From: Gracilariopsis chorda
Taxonomy: Eukaryota; Rhodophyta; Florideophyceae; Gracilariales; Gracilariaceae
NCBI GenBank assembly: GCA_003194525.1
Contig: NBIV01000083.1
Coordinates: 1 to 64,000 of the forward strand
DNA length: 64,000 bases
Reading direction: 5' to 3'
The notes under the pieces are model-generated. The model saw only the letters and a program-made list of their open reading frames with translations. It was not told the DNA's origin and made no database searches. Shown one piece after another: positions 1 to 10,392 of the stretch. Positions within the stretch are counted from its first letter, which is position 1. Every line of letters starts with the position of its first letter. Both the position numbers and the translations under genes were made by a program.

Positions 1-390
1 GTAACGGATTGTTGTTCGCATCCGAAATGTCGGGGACCGCGTCAGAGCGGATATGCGACCGCACAAGCGGGGGTAACAATGATTCCACAACAAAGTTGGG
101 GCCTGCACCTGTATCCAGGACGGTGAGAAACCTCACCATAAACTGGGGGTCAAGGCCAAGGTCGGCATAGACCTTATAATTGCGCTTGGCCAATACCAAG
201 ACTCTACCGGGAATCCGGGGATTTTTACTCCGTATGCACGGGCGACACAACACACCGAGGTGCGCAGAGTCTGCGTCAGCGGTGTCTTTCCTCGAGAGGA
301 CTTTCACCGGGGAGCGAGGCGAGGACGCCTCAGGCGCCAACAGCCTCGTTCTTGAGGACGCCTCTCCCAAAGGGGAGACTCCCTCAGTTA
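1..390 (-). CDS. pol: Gypsy A pol polyprotein, N-terminal protease part (partial)
   Basis: The start of the pol polyprotein, cut by the window edge. The minus-strand frame contains LDTGAGPNF, the Asp-Thr-Gly active site of a retropepsin that processes the polyprotein. It aligns residue for residue with the pol start of element B (SAHLG, AKRNYKV, DANNNPL). The frame is open through the gag stop at 388 and is in the -1 frame relative to gag, so the two overlap slightly. There is no ATG near the start, so translation probably depends on frameshifting or another recoding event. The exact N-terminus is undefined. Confidence 0.8.
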
Positions 391-2562
391 GTTTTCCGCC
401 TTCGGCGGTGGGTTGGTTTCCTCGACAACGAGTGCTTCATCCCGTTGACGGGGGCTTCTATCCGCATAAGCGGGGGTTGCAACGGATGGTTGCGTGATCT
501 CCCGAATCGGGGTGTATGAAGCTTGCCGCGCACGCGGGGTCTGTGGTAGGGCGTGAGAAAAGTCCATTTTAGCAAGGAGGTAGGAAGCCGTCGGGACGGA
601 ACGTTTCTCCTCTGGAGTGAGGGCCTCATAATTTGCCACCACCTTGGCCATATCCTTCAGTGAACAAATACACTGAGGAGAGGTATGGTCATGGGCATAA
701 CACAGGTGGCAAATGAGAGCCAGCACCACGACACGCGGATTATTATTCCGAGTATCGGAGAAGCGAACCGCAGGGCGGGTGTCAGTCCATCCAGGCCGTT
801 GATAACGGGATTGACCGTTTGAAAACGGGAGTCTTTGGGGTTGAACCCGACTGTTACCACCGTATAGAACGGGATCTTCTGTTCCCGTATCATGGGTTAT
901 CTCCGTCGTTGACGGTAACTCACTGGTGGGTATCGACACACCATCCCCCTGCACTAAATGCACGGTATCAAATCCCTGTCCAGGGTTCCCATCCGCGGTG
1001 AGCGGGAGAGAGGAAGCTTCGCTTTCCAGCAACAACGCCTTGGCGGATTTAGACCGATTGTTCGGAGTTCTTGCACGAAGTGCATCCCCTTCCGCTCGAG
1101 CGTGTTGGACCAGCTCGAGGTAGGTGATCCTCCGCTTGTCCTCCCGATAACGGGTAACTAAACTCCAGATTGCCGGGTCAAGACCATCAATTAACATGGT
1201 ACTGCGCTCCCCAGCGGGGTATACGTTACCACATCTGTGGAAAGCCTTGTTAAGGCGCACCGAGTAATCGGTCTCGGTCTCTCCAGCACGCTGGCGTGTA
1301 TCTCGCAAAGCGAGGATAGCCTGCTGAATAGCGGTGTTGGTGGCGTATGAGCGCAGAAGATACTGCACAGCCTCCGGCCAGCAAGTAACTCCTCCCTCGG
1401 AGGCGCGAGAAGATCCTCTGACAGAGGTGTATTGGTCCTCCGCCACTCCCCGTAAGAAATAAGGTAAAGCCAAATAGGCTTGTCCCTCATTCATACCGAG
1501 GATATCGGCCTCCGCTACAAAGCGGGATAGGAAATCCAGTACTAGGACTGGGTCCTCTCCAGTAAAATACTGGTTGCGGAGCGAGAGCTGCATTCGCTTA
1601 ATGCATTCTCGCACCTTTCCCGTACCACGGGGCGTGCGTCCAAGTGACGAGTCTTCGAGCCGGTAGTACCGGTATGATAAAAGCTTCCGGTAATCCGGGT
1701 TTGTCGGTTTCAATTCCCGGAGACCGGGGTGTCTTCTCCCCTTCTGGCGGGTTCGGACCACACCTTCAGTGGCCGATGACCGCTTCGAGCGGGAGGAGTA
1801 GCCTCGCTTCTCGTCCTCCGAGTCGGAGTCCGAGGAGCTCGAGCTAACCGAATGGTTTCGGGATGATTCCGACGATGTCGAAGAATCGGAGTCCGAATAT
1901 TTCCGGTGGTGTTTCCGTCGATGACGGCGTTTCTTCTTCCCAGCAAGCTGGTCGTTGTGCGATGCCTCGTTCACCGGATCACCCGGGGATGGTTTGTCCA
2001 TGAGGACGAACTGCTCCAGCGTCTCCAGGCGGGCACCAATCCAATCAAATCGGGCTTCAACTCCTTCGATGAAGGCGGCGGGTTGTTCCAAACTCTCCAA
2101 CACGGAGTTGACGTCAGACCGTAAAATACGGAGTTCCTCGGCGACCTCCTTTACGGGGGTTGCCGAGACAACCTCTTGGAAGGATTTTAGTTCCCCTACA
2201 AGGGTGTCATGGGCGGTCCACAGAGCGCGGACCTGGGATTCCAGGGAGGTCCCCTGGGGGGTGTTATCCCCCGTTCCACGGGGACTTGAAGCCGCGACAG
2301 CGGGGGCAGGCCGGGGTGCCTGGGGCACTGCGGCAACAGCCGGAGTCGATGCTGCATTCCCCTGCGGGGGTGATAACGAGGGCAAAAGGAGGTTCCGGGG
2401 TTCCTGGTCGGGGGTATCATTCCGCGATGAAGCGGCGCCAGCACGGCTGGAACTTGTCCGTATGGGGATACGGGGTACGAACCGAACTTCGGAAGTGTCC
2501 GCGTTGTCGCGGGAGCGACTACGCGTAACCACTGGCTCCGCGTCGGAGGGATTTCTCGACAT
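388..2562 (-). CDS. gag: Gypsy A Gag (capsid/nucleocapsid) protein
   Basis: A 724-aa Gag that would form the virus-like particle and bind element RNA. The N-terminal half is Ser/Pro/Ala rich. A strongly basic Arg/Lys stretch followed by Ser/Asp-rich runs lies near residues 210-265. A retrotransposon Gag domain follows (about 290-500, with YRKLLSYRYYRLEDSSL and FTGEDPVLVLDFLSRFVAEA). A CCHC zinc knuckle, C-x2-C-x4-H-x4-C in CHLCYAHDHTSPQC, lies near residue 615. The ATG at 2562 follows about 100 nt of leader after the 5' LTR. The same blocks recur in the Gag of element B. The frame is intact, so the copy may be recent. Confidence 0.85.
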   Translation of the reverse strand: MSRNPSDAEPVVTRSRSRDNADTSEVRFVPRIPIRTSSSRAGAASSRNDTPDQEPRNLLLPSLSPPQGNAASTPAVAAVPQAPRPAPAVAASSPRGTGDNTPQGTSLESQVRALWTAHDTLVGELKSFQEVVSATPVKEVAEELRILRSDVNSVLESLEQPAAFIEGVEARFDWIGARLETLEQFVLMDKPSPGDPVNEASHNDQLAGKKKRRHRRKHHRKYSDSDSSTSSESSRNHSVSSSSSDSDSEDEKRGYSSRSKRSSATEGVVRTRQKGRRHPGLRELKPTNPDYRKLLSYRYYRLEDSSLGRTPRGTGKVRECIKRMQLSLRNQYFTGEDPVLVLDFLSRFVAEADILGMNEGQAYLALPYFLRGVAEDQYTSVRGSSRASEGGVTCWPEAVQYLLRSYATNTAIQQAILALRDTRQRAGETETDYSVRLNKAFHRCGNVYPAGERSTMLIDGLDPAIWSLVTRYREDKRRITYLELVQHARAEGDALRARTPNNRSKSAKALLLESEASSLPLTADGNPGQGFDTVHLVQGDGVSIPTSELPSTTEITHDTGTEDPVLYGGNSRVQPQRLPFSNGQSRYQRPGWTDTRPAVRFSDTRNNNPRVVVLALICHLCYAHDHTSPQCICSLKDMAKVVANYEALTPEEKRSVPTASYLLAKMDFSHALPQTPRARQASYTPIREITQPSVATPAYADRSPRQRDEALVVEETNPPPKAEN

Positions 2563-2647
2563 GAGAAAATACCGTTACGACAGGAAACGATCACGGAACT
2601 TCCGGTGAATAAAAACAAACCTCGTAAGAGGGAAAACCAAAAACCGA

Positions 2648-2665
2648 TTCTAGGTAGAGAGACCA
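2648..2665 (-). promoter_or_regulatory. Putative primer-binding site of Gypsy A
   Basis: On the minus strand TGGTCTCTCTACCTAGAA begins 3 nt after the end of the 5' LTR. Nearly the same 18 nt occur at the equivalent place in Gypsy B (35649-35666) and Gypsy C (7983-8000). The position and the leading TGG, complementary to a tRNA CCA end, are typical of an LTR-element PBS. I could not name the tRNA. Confidence 0.5.
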
Positions 2666-2668
2666 CTT

Positions 2669-3472
2669 TGTGGTGCAATGCCCCAAAGGGGAAAAACACC
2701 CAAAGACGTTCGGGATCTTCCTCTCACGAGGTGAACCCAGTTGGGTAGAGCCCTCCCAGAGGTGTCACGGCGAAGCCGGTTTGTAAGACCAGGGACACCT
2801 GTCGCGACTCGCGCAGGAAGGTGAAGGCGAAGAATCGGTATCCGCGTGAGCGGGGTGTGATCCTCAGTAGAGGTATGTTCCACGTAAGTGGGGGTGTGTG
2901 AGCGGATGCGCACACGAGGGCCGCGGATAGCGGGAGGTGCTACCCTAAAAAGGGGAAAAAGGAAGGGCGAAGTGAGTCGCGAGAGCGACGGGGACGAACG
3001 GCGATGCCGGTAACAATATCCCTATACAGGGCGAAACACCAATGCAATTGGAACAATTATACTCCCAGTGATGGGTCCCTTTAGATGTGCAAGGGGGTTA
3101 CATGTCCCGTGGTTTACGGCGTTTCCCTCCAAGGAGGAGTAGAGCACGCGCGCAAGCGGCAACAACTAGAGCCAATTCCCCAGGTTGGGGTCCCTTGTTG
3201 GGGAAGGTTTACTGGTGCAACGGCAGTGCGCCGTCGCACTAAGTACTAGCTTCCCAGAAATGGGTGTGAAAATAATAAATAACATTAACTAAAATACTCC
3301 ACATTTCGTGGCAACATCCACTACTGTGGCCAACCGCCAATTGACCCAAAACCGTGTCCCACGTGTCCATACCCACCATAGTGGGGCGTAGTTCATATAC
3401 ACAATACACAACCGATAATATCGGGAAAACGACCAAGTACCTAGAATCCCTCCCTGAGGGCGTTGCACTACA
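2669..3472 (-). repeat. 5' LTR of Gypsy A
   Basis: An 804-bp LTR with plus-strand ends TGTGGTGCAATGCC and TTGCACTACA. It matches the reverse complement of the 826-bp solo LTR at 11481-12306 along its length. Its inner end abuts the gag leader. The outer end was placed from the position of the terminal repeat in the solo copy. The 3' partner LTR is outside the window. Confidence 0.75.
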
Positions 3473-3823
3473 TGCTCCCCTCCAAAGAGGAGTAGAGAAC
3501 ACGCCAAGGCGGTGAGGTCTAGAGCCAATTACCCAGGTTGGGGTCCCTTGTTACGGAAAGTTTACTGGTGCGACGGCAACACGCCGGCGCACTAAGTACT
3601 AACCATCCCAAAAATGGGTGTAAAAATAATACATAGAATTAACTAAATTACTCCACTTTGGTGGTTCATGCCCACTACTGGGGCCAACCACCAATTGACT
3701 CGTCCGTGTCCCACTTGTGAAATCCACTATTAGTGGTCGAAGCTCATGCAATGACTTCATTACCGAAACATTCAGGAAATCAACCAAGTACCAAGAATCC
3801 CTCTCTAAAGGCATTGCACTTCA
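3473..3823 (-). repeat. Diverged LTR fragment of an older Gypsy relative
   Basis: About 350 bp that repeat, with clear divergence, the last 350 bp of the adjacent LTR (3119-3472). Shared landmarks are GAGGAGTAGAG, the GGGGTCCCTTGTT block, GGGTGTAAAAATAAT and a final ATTGCACTTCA. It could be an internal duplication. More likely it is the right half of an older LTR into which Gypsy A inserted. The next base starts the Tc1-like remnant. Confidence 0.6.
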
Positions 3824-4042
3824 AAGTCTCCAGACCTAAATATTATAGAAAACGTTTGGAGACTAATAGCTAGGAAGGTGTACGCCAACGGAAAGCAGTT
3901 TGACAATGTTGAGGATTTGAAGGAGTCCATTGTCACTGTTTGGCGCAGTTTCACGGCACATTAGAGGCAAAAGCTCTTTCAATCCATTCCCAAACGTCTC
4001 TCGGCAGTGACGGACAAACGTGGCAGTGCTACAAAGTACTGA
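3824..4042 (+). pseudogene. Tc1/mariner transposase, C-terminal fragment
   Basis: The plus frame from 3824 encodes SPDLN, IIENVWRLIARKVYANG, then LKESI, TVWRSF, an in-frame TAG, SIPKRLSAVTDKRG, ATKY and a stop. This is the C-terminal end of a Tc1-like DDE transposase: the PDLNPIENVW motif carries the third catalytic acid, and a basic helix and a MPxR-like tail follow. Only about 72 codons remain, with one stop. The 5' part is replaced by LTR sequence, so LTR insertion probably truncated it. I did not find the terminal inverted repeat with confidence. Confidence 0.8.
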
Positions 4043-4527
4043 ACGAATAAGGACTTAAGGTTTTATTATGTGTGTCATATTCTGTTTCGCGTGCCTAAAG
4101 ATGTTTGGCGGCATGATTTGCACCTGTGGTCCGAATGATACGGAACTGGTGCAAACGGTTCTATAGGTTTTTATGTTTGACACCCTTGTTTTCTGTGTGC
4201 AAAAATCATTTGTGTCATGCTTGCAGACGCAGAACCCTTTTTTTGTCAGTTGGCTGCGTGTGCTTAAACGAGTTGGTCGCACTGTATGCTGCGCCATGGA
4301 ATGGTCACGGGCTCGTCAGCTTTCTGATGTAAGTTCGAAATCCTTTACGTGTACATGTGTACATACTTTACAGGTATTTTGAGTCTACAAAGAAAAAAAT
4401 TATAACTGACATCTTACGGGGTAACCCTTAACCCTTGGTAAGACTGATCGCTTCCCTTACTCCTGCCAGACCAATTACGTGGACAACAACTCATCCAAAC
4501 CGCGATGCATCACTTCTTCCTCCCGGT
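4043..4527. other. Spacer between Tc1 remnant and Copia D
   Basis: I see no gene here. The short open frames (for example 4126-4332) show no recognisable motif. The segment may hold the 3' noncoding end and inverted repeat of the Tc1-like element. Confidence 0.4.
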
Positions 4528-4664
4528 TGTGAATAGACTGACTGTAGCCGCTCATTGGAACAAGCCACAGGGTCCACACACTAGCCTTATGGAGATAGTA
4601 TAAATAAACTGAACGTTCTCACTCCCCCAAGGAGAATGAAAAAGGAAAAGCGACAAATGCTACA
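4528..4664 (+). repeat. 5' LTR of Copia D, with TATA box
   Basis: A 137-bp LTR beginning TGTGAATAGACTGACTG and ending GCTACA, paired with 22083-22219. GATAGTATAAATAA near 4592-4605 is a likely TATA box for the element promoter. TGGTAGCATCGCTGCG immediately downstream resembles a PBS for initiator tRNA-Met, the usual Copia primer. Confidence 0.8.
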
Positions 4665-4959
4665 TGGTAGCATCGCTGCGGGCATACGACAGGCCTGAGA
4701 GCGATTATATAATATAATTTATCGATAACAGTATCGTTAAGCAGACAGCGGCCACTGCCGCAACCGCACACGCAAAAAAACATTACCGTTCAGGGACGCT
4801 GCAGCAATCTCTGTGTATGTGCACCCAACCTATGAGCAAAGAGAAGCTCGTCGCACTTTTCCCGAAACGTCTGGATTCTTTAGCAGGTCTCTAGGCGAGC
4901 CTTGCGCGATCTGCGTTCACATCTGCAACTCAAGCTGACATCTAGTTGAACCATCCCCG

Positions 4960-5460
4960 TGACTGCCGCCTTTCGAACAGCTTCACCTCCCCCCCTGCGG
5001 GTTCCTTTTTTGGCTGCCACTCCGCGCCACGCGGCTGCCACCTTTGGACAGGCTTCATCTCTCTCGCCCTACACCTTCCGCCTTCAGCCGCAGCATCCCC
5101 TTGACGCGGCTGAAGCCTTTGGACCGGCTTCTCCCCCCCCTGTGGCTTCCGCCTTTGGCCGTTGCCCCCCGCCACGCCACTGCCGCTTTTGGACAGGCTT
5201 TGCCTTCCCCCGCTCCCTGCAGCTACCGCCTTTGGCTGCCGCCTCCTCTTCTCCCATGGCTTCCGCCATTGAACCCTCCCTGCGGCTGCCACTTTTGGAT
5301 AGGCCTTCCATCCCCCCTGCGGCTTCCGCCTTTGGCCGCCACCTCCCCGCCCCCCCGCGGCTTCCGCCATTCAACCCTTCCCCCGGCTGCCACTTTTGGA
5401 TTGGCCTTCTCCCCCCCTCCTTCGCAGCTTTTGCCTTTGGCCCTCCACCCCTCCCCTGTC
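4960..5460. repeat. Imperfect C-rich minisatellite in the Copia D leader
   Basis: About 500 bp of degenerate tandem units built around GCCTTTGGCCG or ACTTTTGGACAGGCTT alternating with poly-C/CCGC stretches, roughly every 35-60 bp, at least nine times. It yields long Pro/Ala frames on the plus strand and Gly/Arg frames on the minus strand. Those are composition artefacts, not genes. It lies between the 5' LTR and gag of Copia D. Confidence 0.75.
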
Positions 5461-6116
5461 AACGCTGTTTTTATCCATCGCTGTCTTCTAAATCCTGAAC
5501 ACAAGGCCTCGCCCGTCAATACCCAACCAGGGACTTTGACTGTAAAACGAGATACCCAAGTCCCGAGCAGGGCCTCCGCGGCCATTACCCACTGAGTGGA
5601 AGTTGGCAATTGGTCTCTCAAAGAAGTCCGCAAGCTGAGTACCGTAAGGGGACTTGAACTAATCTGGCGGCGAGTAAGCGCAGTAGATAACCGGCACAGC
5701 TGGGGTGTGGCTGCGAACCATCGGTGACAGAGTGTCTCATAGTTCAGCCCGGACTCCAACGACAGATCAGCGAGCGAACCTGAGCACGTTTGGTGAGCAA
5801 GTAACCGAAAGCGATGAGAGGAGGTAAACTGGTGAACACATATACTGCTGTTAGTAACCTCTCCTGGACATCCCGTACGCTACACGCACCCTCGTTCTGG
5901 ATTGCGCAGAACTTGGGCAGGCTGTTGAAATCGCATCTCACCGAGAGAGTCTTACTCGGAGCCAGGGGTGTGACCTTTAGGGGTTCGGGGATAGCATCTC
6001 CTGCCAGTGGCCCCGAACGTTCAAGAAGTAAAAGAAGGATCCCTCCCCCGGTAGGAAACCGGTGAAGACACTTTATTTGCCACCTGATCTGCGTCTCGCG
6101 TACAGTTTACTCCGCG
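5461..6116. other. Copia D untranslated leader
   Basis: No supported gene. The segment lies between the minisatellite and the first Gag codon. Short frames (for example 5814-6065) show no family motif. Confidence 0.4.
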
Positions 6117-7328
6117 ATGGACGTTGATAAAGATCATGAGACCAAACGTATACCCAGACTAAAAGGGGACGCCGAGTACTACACATGGTGCATATACGTG
6201 CGGGACATAATGCAGAGCTTGCAAGCACTCTTCGTGCTCACAGAACCACGCCCAACTGATGGTAGCGCGCAGGCACGCAAGCGATGCGACCACGCCGATC
6301 GGAAGGCAAGATCGGCCATCGTACCGAACTTGGGCACGCAGCCTATCGTTGCTGTCTCCGAGTTATTAGAACAGGAGTACTGCTCTACTTTGGAGGTGTG
6401 GACGAAACTTGAGTCACCATACAAGAAGGATAACATGCCTTCCAAACTACACCTCCGGCAGAAGCTAAGCACTTTAACGTTTAAAGATGGTGACGACATA
6501 TAGGAACACCTCACTTGAGTTGGAAACAACTTACTTGGAACTGGCCAGACTTGGAGATCGACTGACGGAAAAAGAGCGAACTGCCACTCTGCTTCACACC
6601 TTACCCGACTCACTCATGGTCATAACACTACAAGCAGATGCTACGAACATTGAGCACGACCAAGTACTATCACTTGTCCGTTCAAAGATGGATCGTCGAA
6701 TACACAGAGGGTCTACATCCTCCATAAGGACTAAAATAACCAACAATGACAGCATTCACCCTATTCTGCCGCAAAGCAGTCTACCATTCGGAGCAAGCAA
6801 CCCTCTGGAAGAAGAAAGACAGGAATGCAGTGCTTGGAATGCGGACGAATAGGACACATCCGTTCTGAGTGCTGGTCACGAAAGAGGAACCATACGAATA
6901 AGGAGAGGCAACAAACTCACCGGAACTCCAAGCAAAACATGAACCACCAAGAGGACCGAAACCAGAAGACAAGCAGAAACTGGGATAAGCACCGTAACCC
7001 ACGAAAAGCAAATCACAATCGTAACAACAGCGAGCAAGGTGGTCCCAACGAAGATTTCGTTGCCATCGGAAATGCAAGTCTTCATTATTATGACAGCATA
7101 CCAACCTGGCTAGATTCAGGCCTAAGTCACGTCTTCGTCAACCAGTGGGACCTGTTTTGGGACTACCAACCCAGTACACCACAAACGGTAAACAGTTGCG
7201 ACCACACGACTGATATAATAAGCTTTGGAACAATAAAACTACCACTTGGGAATGGGATACTGTTACCTGCGAAGCGTAGGCTATCCTTCGACTCTAACGT
7301 CGTATCCCTCTCCGTGTTTTCAAGGCAT
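6117..7328 (+). pseudogene. gag: Copia D Gag and protease N-terminal region, broken
   Basis: The Gag frame starts at ATG 6117 (LKGDAEYYTWCIYVRD, LRQKLSTLTFKDGDDI), meets TAG at 6501 and continues in another frame (LETTYLELARLGDRLTEKER), as in UBN2/Copia Gag. A CCHC zinc knuckle, CLECGRIGHIRSEC, lies near 6828-6870. A protease-like WLDSG motif follows near 7110, then VVSLSVFSR just before the Gypsy C insertion. Stop and frameshift make it non-functional. The Asp-Ser-Gly form is the usual Copia protease signature. Confidence 0.8.
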
Positions 7329-7981
7329 TGTTGTAGAACAACCGTACGGGCGTCAGATCATGACGGAACACAGCGAACACCGATGTGCAATGACGTGTGA
7401 GACCGGACGGTGGACAGGTGGCAAGAGGGCACCTGGCCGGCACGGTGCACCTGGGAACTGTCGAGACGGGATACACGTGTCTGACCGGAAGGAGGGCCAG
7501 GCATGTCTGCAAGACCCTAGATAATCGTCAATGAACTTTTAGGTAGTGCGTACGCAGGCCCGCCATTGGCTCACATCTGTGGAGGTGCTTAGTCGCCGAG
7601 GTGCACCTCGAAGCCGGCGGGTCTACTTAGGATGACAGTACCCCCAGACCCCCATGAACAAGTAAAGGCAGACGTCACCCCACCAAAAGGACTGGTTTCT
7701 TGTTCTAATTGGCGATACAGACTGCCCACTAGCTTGTACTACTACTCCGCACGGTAAACCACGAGCAGTACTCGACCGCCAACACTCTACGCGTGCTCCC
7801 TGACCACGCCTGACGCAGCTGCCTGTACGGTTCGGCAGCCCTCGACCTGCGTCTCTTGACTTCTACTGTTCGGATCACCGAGCCCATCTTCCGTCCAGGC
7901 TTTCTAGGAAATCCTTCTACTGACCGCTGAGGCACGTCTGACCGGTCAGCATCTTGTGCTAAAGCATTGTGCACCCTCACA
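7329..7981 (+). repeat. 5' LTR of Gypsy C
   Basis: About 653 bp, beginning TGTTGTAGAACAACCG and ending GCACCCTCACA. It pairs with 18345-18996 at a constant offset of 11,016 bp for most of its length. The end was placed using the shared GCATTG...CACA terminus seen in the LTRs of A and B and the PBS-like sequence that follows. Confidence 0.75.
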
Positions 7982-7982
7982 T

Positions 7983-8000
7983 TGGTCTCCCGACCTAGAA
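7983..8000 (+). promoter_or_regulatory. Putative primer-binding site of Gypsy C
   Basis: TGGTCTCCCGACCTAGAA lies 1 nt after the 5' LTR and is identical to the PBS-like site of Gypsy B. Conservation in a decayed element with otherwise divergent LTRs supports a priming role. The tRNA is not identified. Confidence 0.5.
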
Positions 8001-8112
8001 CACCAATCATGGACCGAAAATGCAATAGAAACTTCCGAAACCACCGAAGCAGAAAAGTTCCCAGGGCAGAAAAACAGCCCAGGCCATTACGGACTCTCTA
8101 GCCGCCTCGGCG

Positions 8113-9887
8113 GTGGTCTCTGACACCGCTTTGGCATCAAACCGAAGCACAAGGAATGCCCCAGCACTCAACACGTCCATACTAGATAACCCGGAGTCAC
8201 TGCTTCGCACAGGGAGTGCGGCCACGTCCCCCTCTACAACGCACAGCCCACCGGCATCTCAGCTAGCAGCTGCAACTACTTGGGCAGCCGCGTCCTCACG
8301 CGATACAACGATCGGGGACATTAGCTTCGACGACTTGTGGGGCCGTATCCGGCCTCACCTGTCGGTATTTGTCCGCACGGAACTCGAACTAAGGGTCCCA
8401 GTATCGGTCGAAGAGTATCTTGCCGATTGGATGCCCCAAATATTGGAGCGACAGGCCTCTGAGACAATCAGCAACGTTCCCGAGGAAGTGATGTCACGCC
8501 TCCAGCCAAGCGTCAACCGCACCGAAGTTCAGCCACATCGGACAAATCAGCCGTCATCTGCGGGACAACATGTCACCCAGACGCTCTCAAAGTTTGACAC
8601 AAACTGTACGGGCACGGCACTGGCCCTAGAGTCCGGTATAGGTATTCTGGACGGGAATCAAAGAGGAAATTCCCGAACGATCTATCTACCGGGAATACCC
8701 AGTCAGCCAGATCCGAACCGAGATCCTGACGATAGTAGCTCCAATGGAGGGAGCTCAGACTGCGACAGACGCGGCCGTCGCGATAAACCATCCGGTTCGG
8801 ATCGTAAAAACCCCGACAGGAAGAGAACTTCCCGTCGCAAACGCAGACCTAACCGTTCGGACTCAGATACATACCGAGCGGAGACTTCAGAGTCCGAAGA
8901 AGATCTTTCCGATTCGGACGAAGGAGCGAGCGACGACTCGTGAGGTTCGCATCACCGTTCGGGCAGGAGGTCACTTAAGCGGCTGAAGCCACTTAACGAC
9001 TTGTTTCGGAAGGCCGTAGACTGTAGGTCATATCGCCTTCTTAAGAAGTCCGCACGGTATGATGCCCGGTTGGCCACGAAGATTGGCCGCTACCACAAGA
9101 CGCTGGATGTCGAGCTAAAGGGGCGCCCGTTCTCTGGATCGGACCCATTGCCATACTGGGCTTCTTACAGCGATTTAAGACCGCATGCCACCACAACGGA
9201 ATGACAGAGGGCGCAGCCCTCTGGTGATTCCAGTTTTACTTGACCGGGCCGGCACACGCGCTGTTTCAATCCCGTATCACGGTAGATACCAATGCGGTCG
9301 ACGTCCGTAAGCGAGAAACGTTGCACACATACTCAGAGGTGGTGAACTTTTTGGTAACCACGTATGCGACCAACGACGTTATCGCCGACGCATACGCCGA
9401 GGTGACGACTTATCGACAGTCCTCAGGTATGTCCGAAACCGAATTCGCCCAGAATCTCTGAAATGAAGCACTCCGCTATGGGAATATGTTCTCAGATTGA
9501 CGTTTGAAGTCCATCTTCGTGGAGAACCTGCTGCCCGCCATACAATCGAAAGTCAGAAACCATCTGACAACGCACTCGCACATCAGACTGAACGCATTAG
9601 CCCGATACGCAGAATCCTACGGCCACGCGCACCGTGCGACCAAACGGCAAACAACTCGCACGGACTCTCTGCCAACTCATCGTTGTTGCTCATGCTCACG
9701 AGTGATGAGCCTGGAGACCGACTCGGACGAGGATGACTCGGAGGCACCGAGTGGTCAAGTTTTTGTGATGGGAGGCAGCAGTAGTCTACCGTCTCCTCCC
9801 ACCACACCGATCTCCACTACGTCTCAATCTTCCCGGGCAGTCCAATTCACTGCCCCAGGTAGTGGTGTAGCCTCCATATCCGCATGA
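8113..9887 (+). pseudogene. gag: Gypsy C Gag, degenerate
   Basis: An open stretch 8113-8943 encodes a Ser/Thr-rich head and a basic Arg/Lys then Ser/Asp-rich tail like the Gag proteins of A and B. After TGA at 8941 the similarity resumes in fragments: LFRKAVDCRSYRLLKK at 9001, VVNFLVTTYATNDVIADAYA at about 9340, then SIFVENLLPAIQSKVRNHL and ARYAESYGHAH. These correspond to the Gag-domain blocks of B (LYRKLLSYRYYRL, QYLLRSYATGTAIQEAIL). Several stops and frame changes make this a pseudogene. No zinc knuckle was recognised. Confidence 0.7.
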
Positions 9888-10392
9888 TTATTGGACAACC
9901 GTGCCCGATATGTCTTTCCCAATAGAGGGACCATTGCAAAATGCTAGCACCGGAAGTACGTGCTCCCCAATTAGCAGCATGGGAGGCTATTTATACCCTA
10001 CGCAGTGAGGAGGGGTATTACAACTTCCGAAGAAGCCCGTCCTGAAGTACTAGTAATACAGGACCCGCAAGGGCTAGTATCGGTATACGCCAGGGTCAAC
10101 CCCAGACCCAAGCCCACTCGAGAACACAACGCTATGCAGTCCAATTGGTGGACAGCGACACACCACGCGCTCCGGAAAACTACCCGGACGGTGCGTAGGG
10201 GCGACCTACCCCCCGAGGCCTGAAAGCCTCAACAAAAAGACCGAGCGGCCTCATAATGAATCCGATTCCGGACCGCCGGCTCCATCGGAGGACGAACGCA
10301 CGGACGTGAAACAAGAGTCTGAGACCTATCCGATAATGCTGTTTAGCAGAGTGCATTAGAAAGTCTGCTTCTCAATCGGCCTTGACTCTCAG

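Larger units (their letters stand above)
1..3472 (-). mobile_element. Ty3/Gypsy element A, 5' part (runs off left edge)
   Basis: A Gypsy-class LTR retrotransposon read on the minus strand. From right to left it has a 5' LTR (2669-3472), an 18-nt primer-binding-like site (2648-2665), gag, and the start of pol with an aspartic protease motif. The rest of pol and the 3' LTR lie left of the window. Its gag and protease are clearly related to those of element B at 24969-36449, and its LTR matches the solo LTR at 11481-12306 in the opposite orientation. Both frames are open as far as visible. Its outer end abuts a second, diverged LTR piece, which suggests it inserted into an older relative. Confidence 0.85.

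Noticed and set aside
4942-5595. Several 80-180 codon frames rich in Pro/Ala (plus) or Gly/Arg (minus)
   Set aside because: They arise from the composition of a C-rich tandem repeat, overlap each other in many frames and show no domain.
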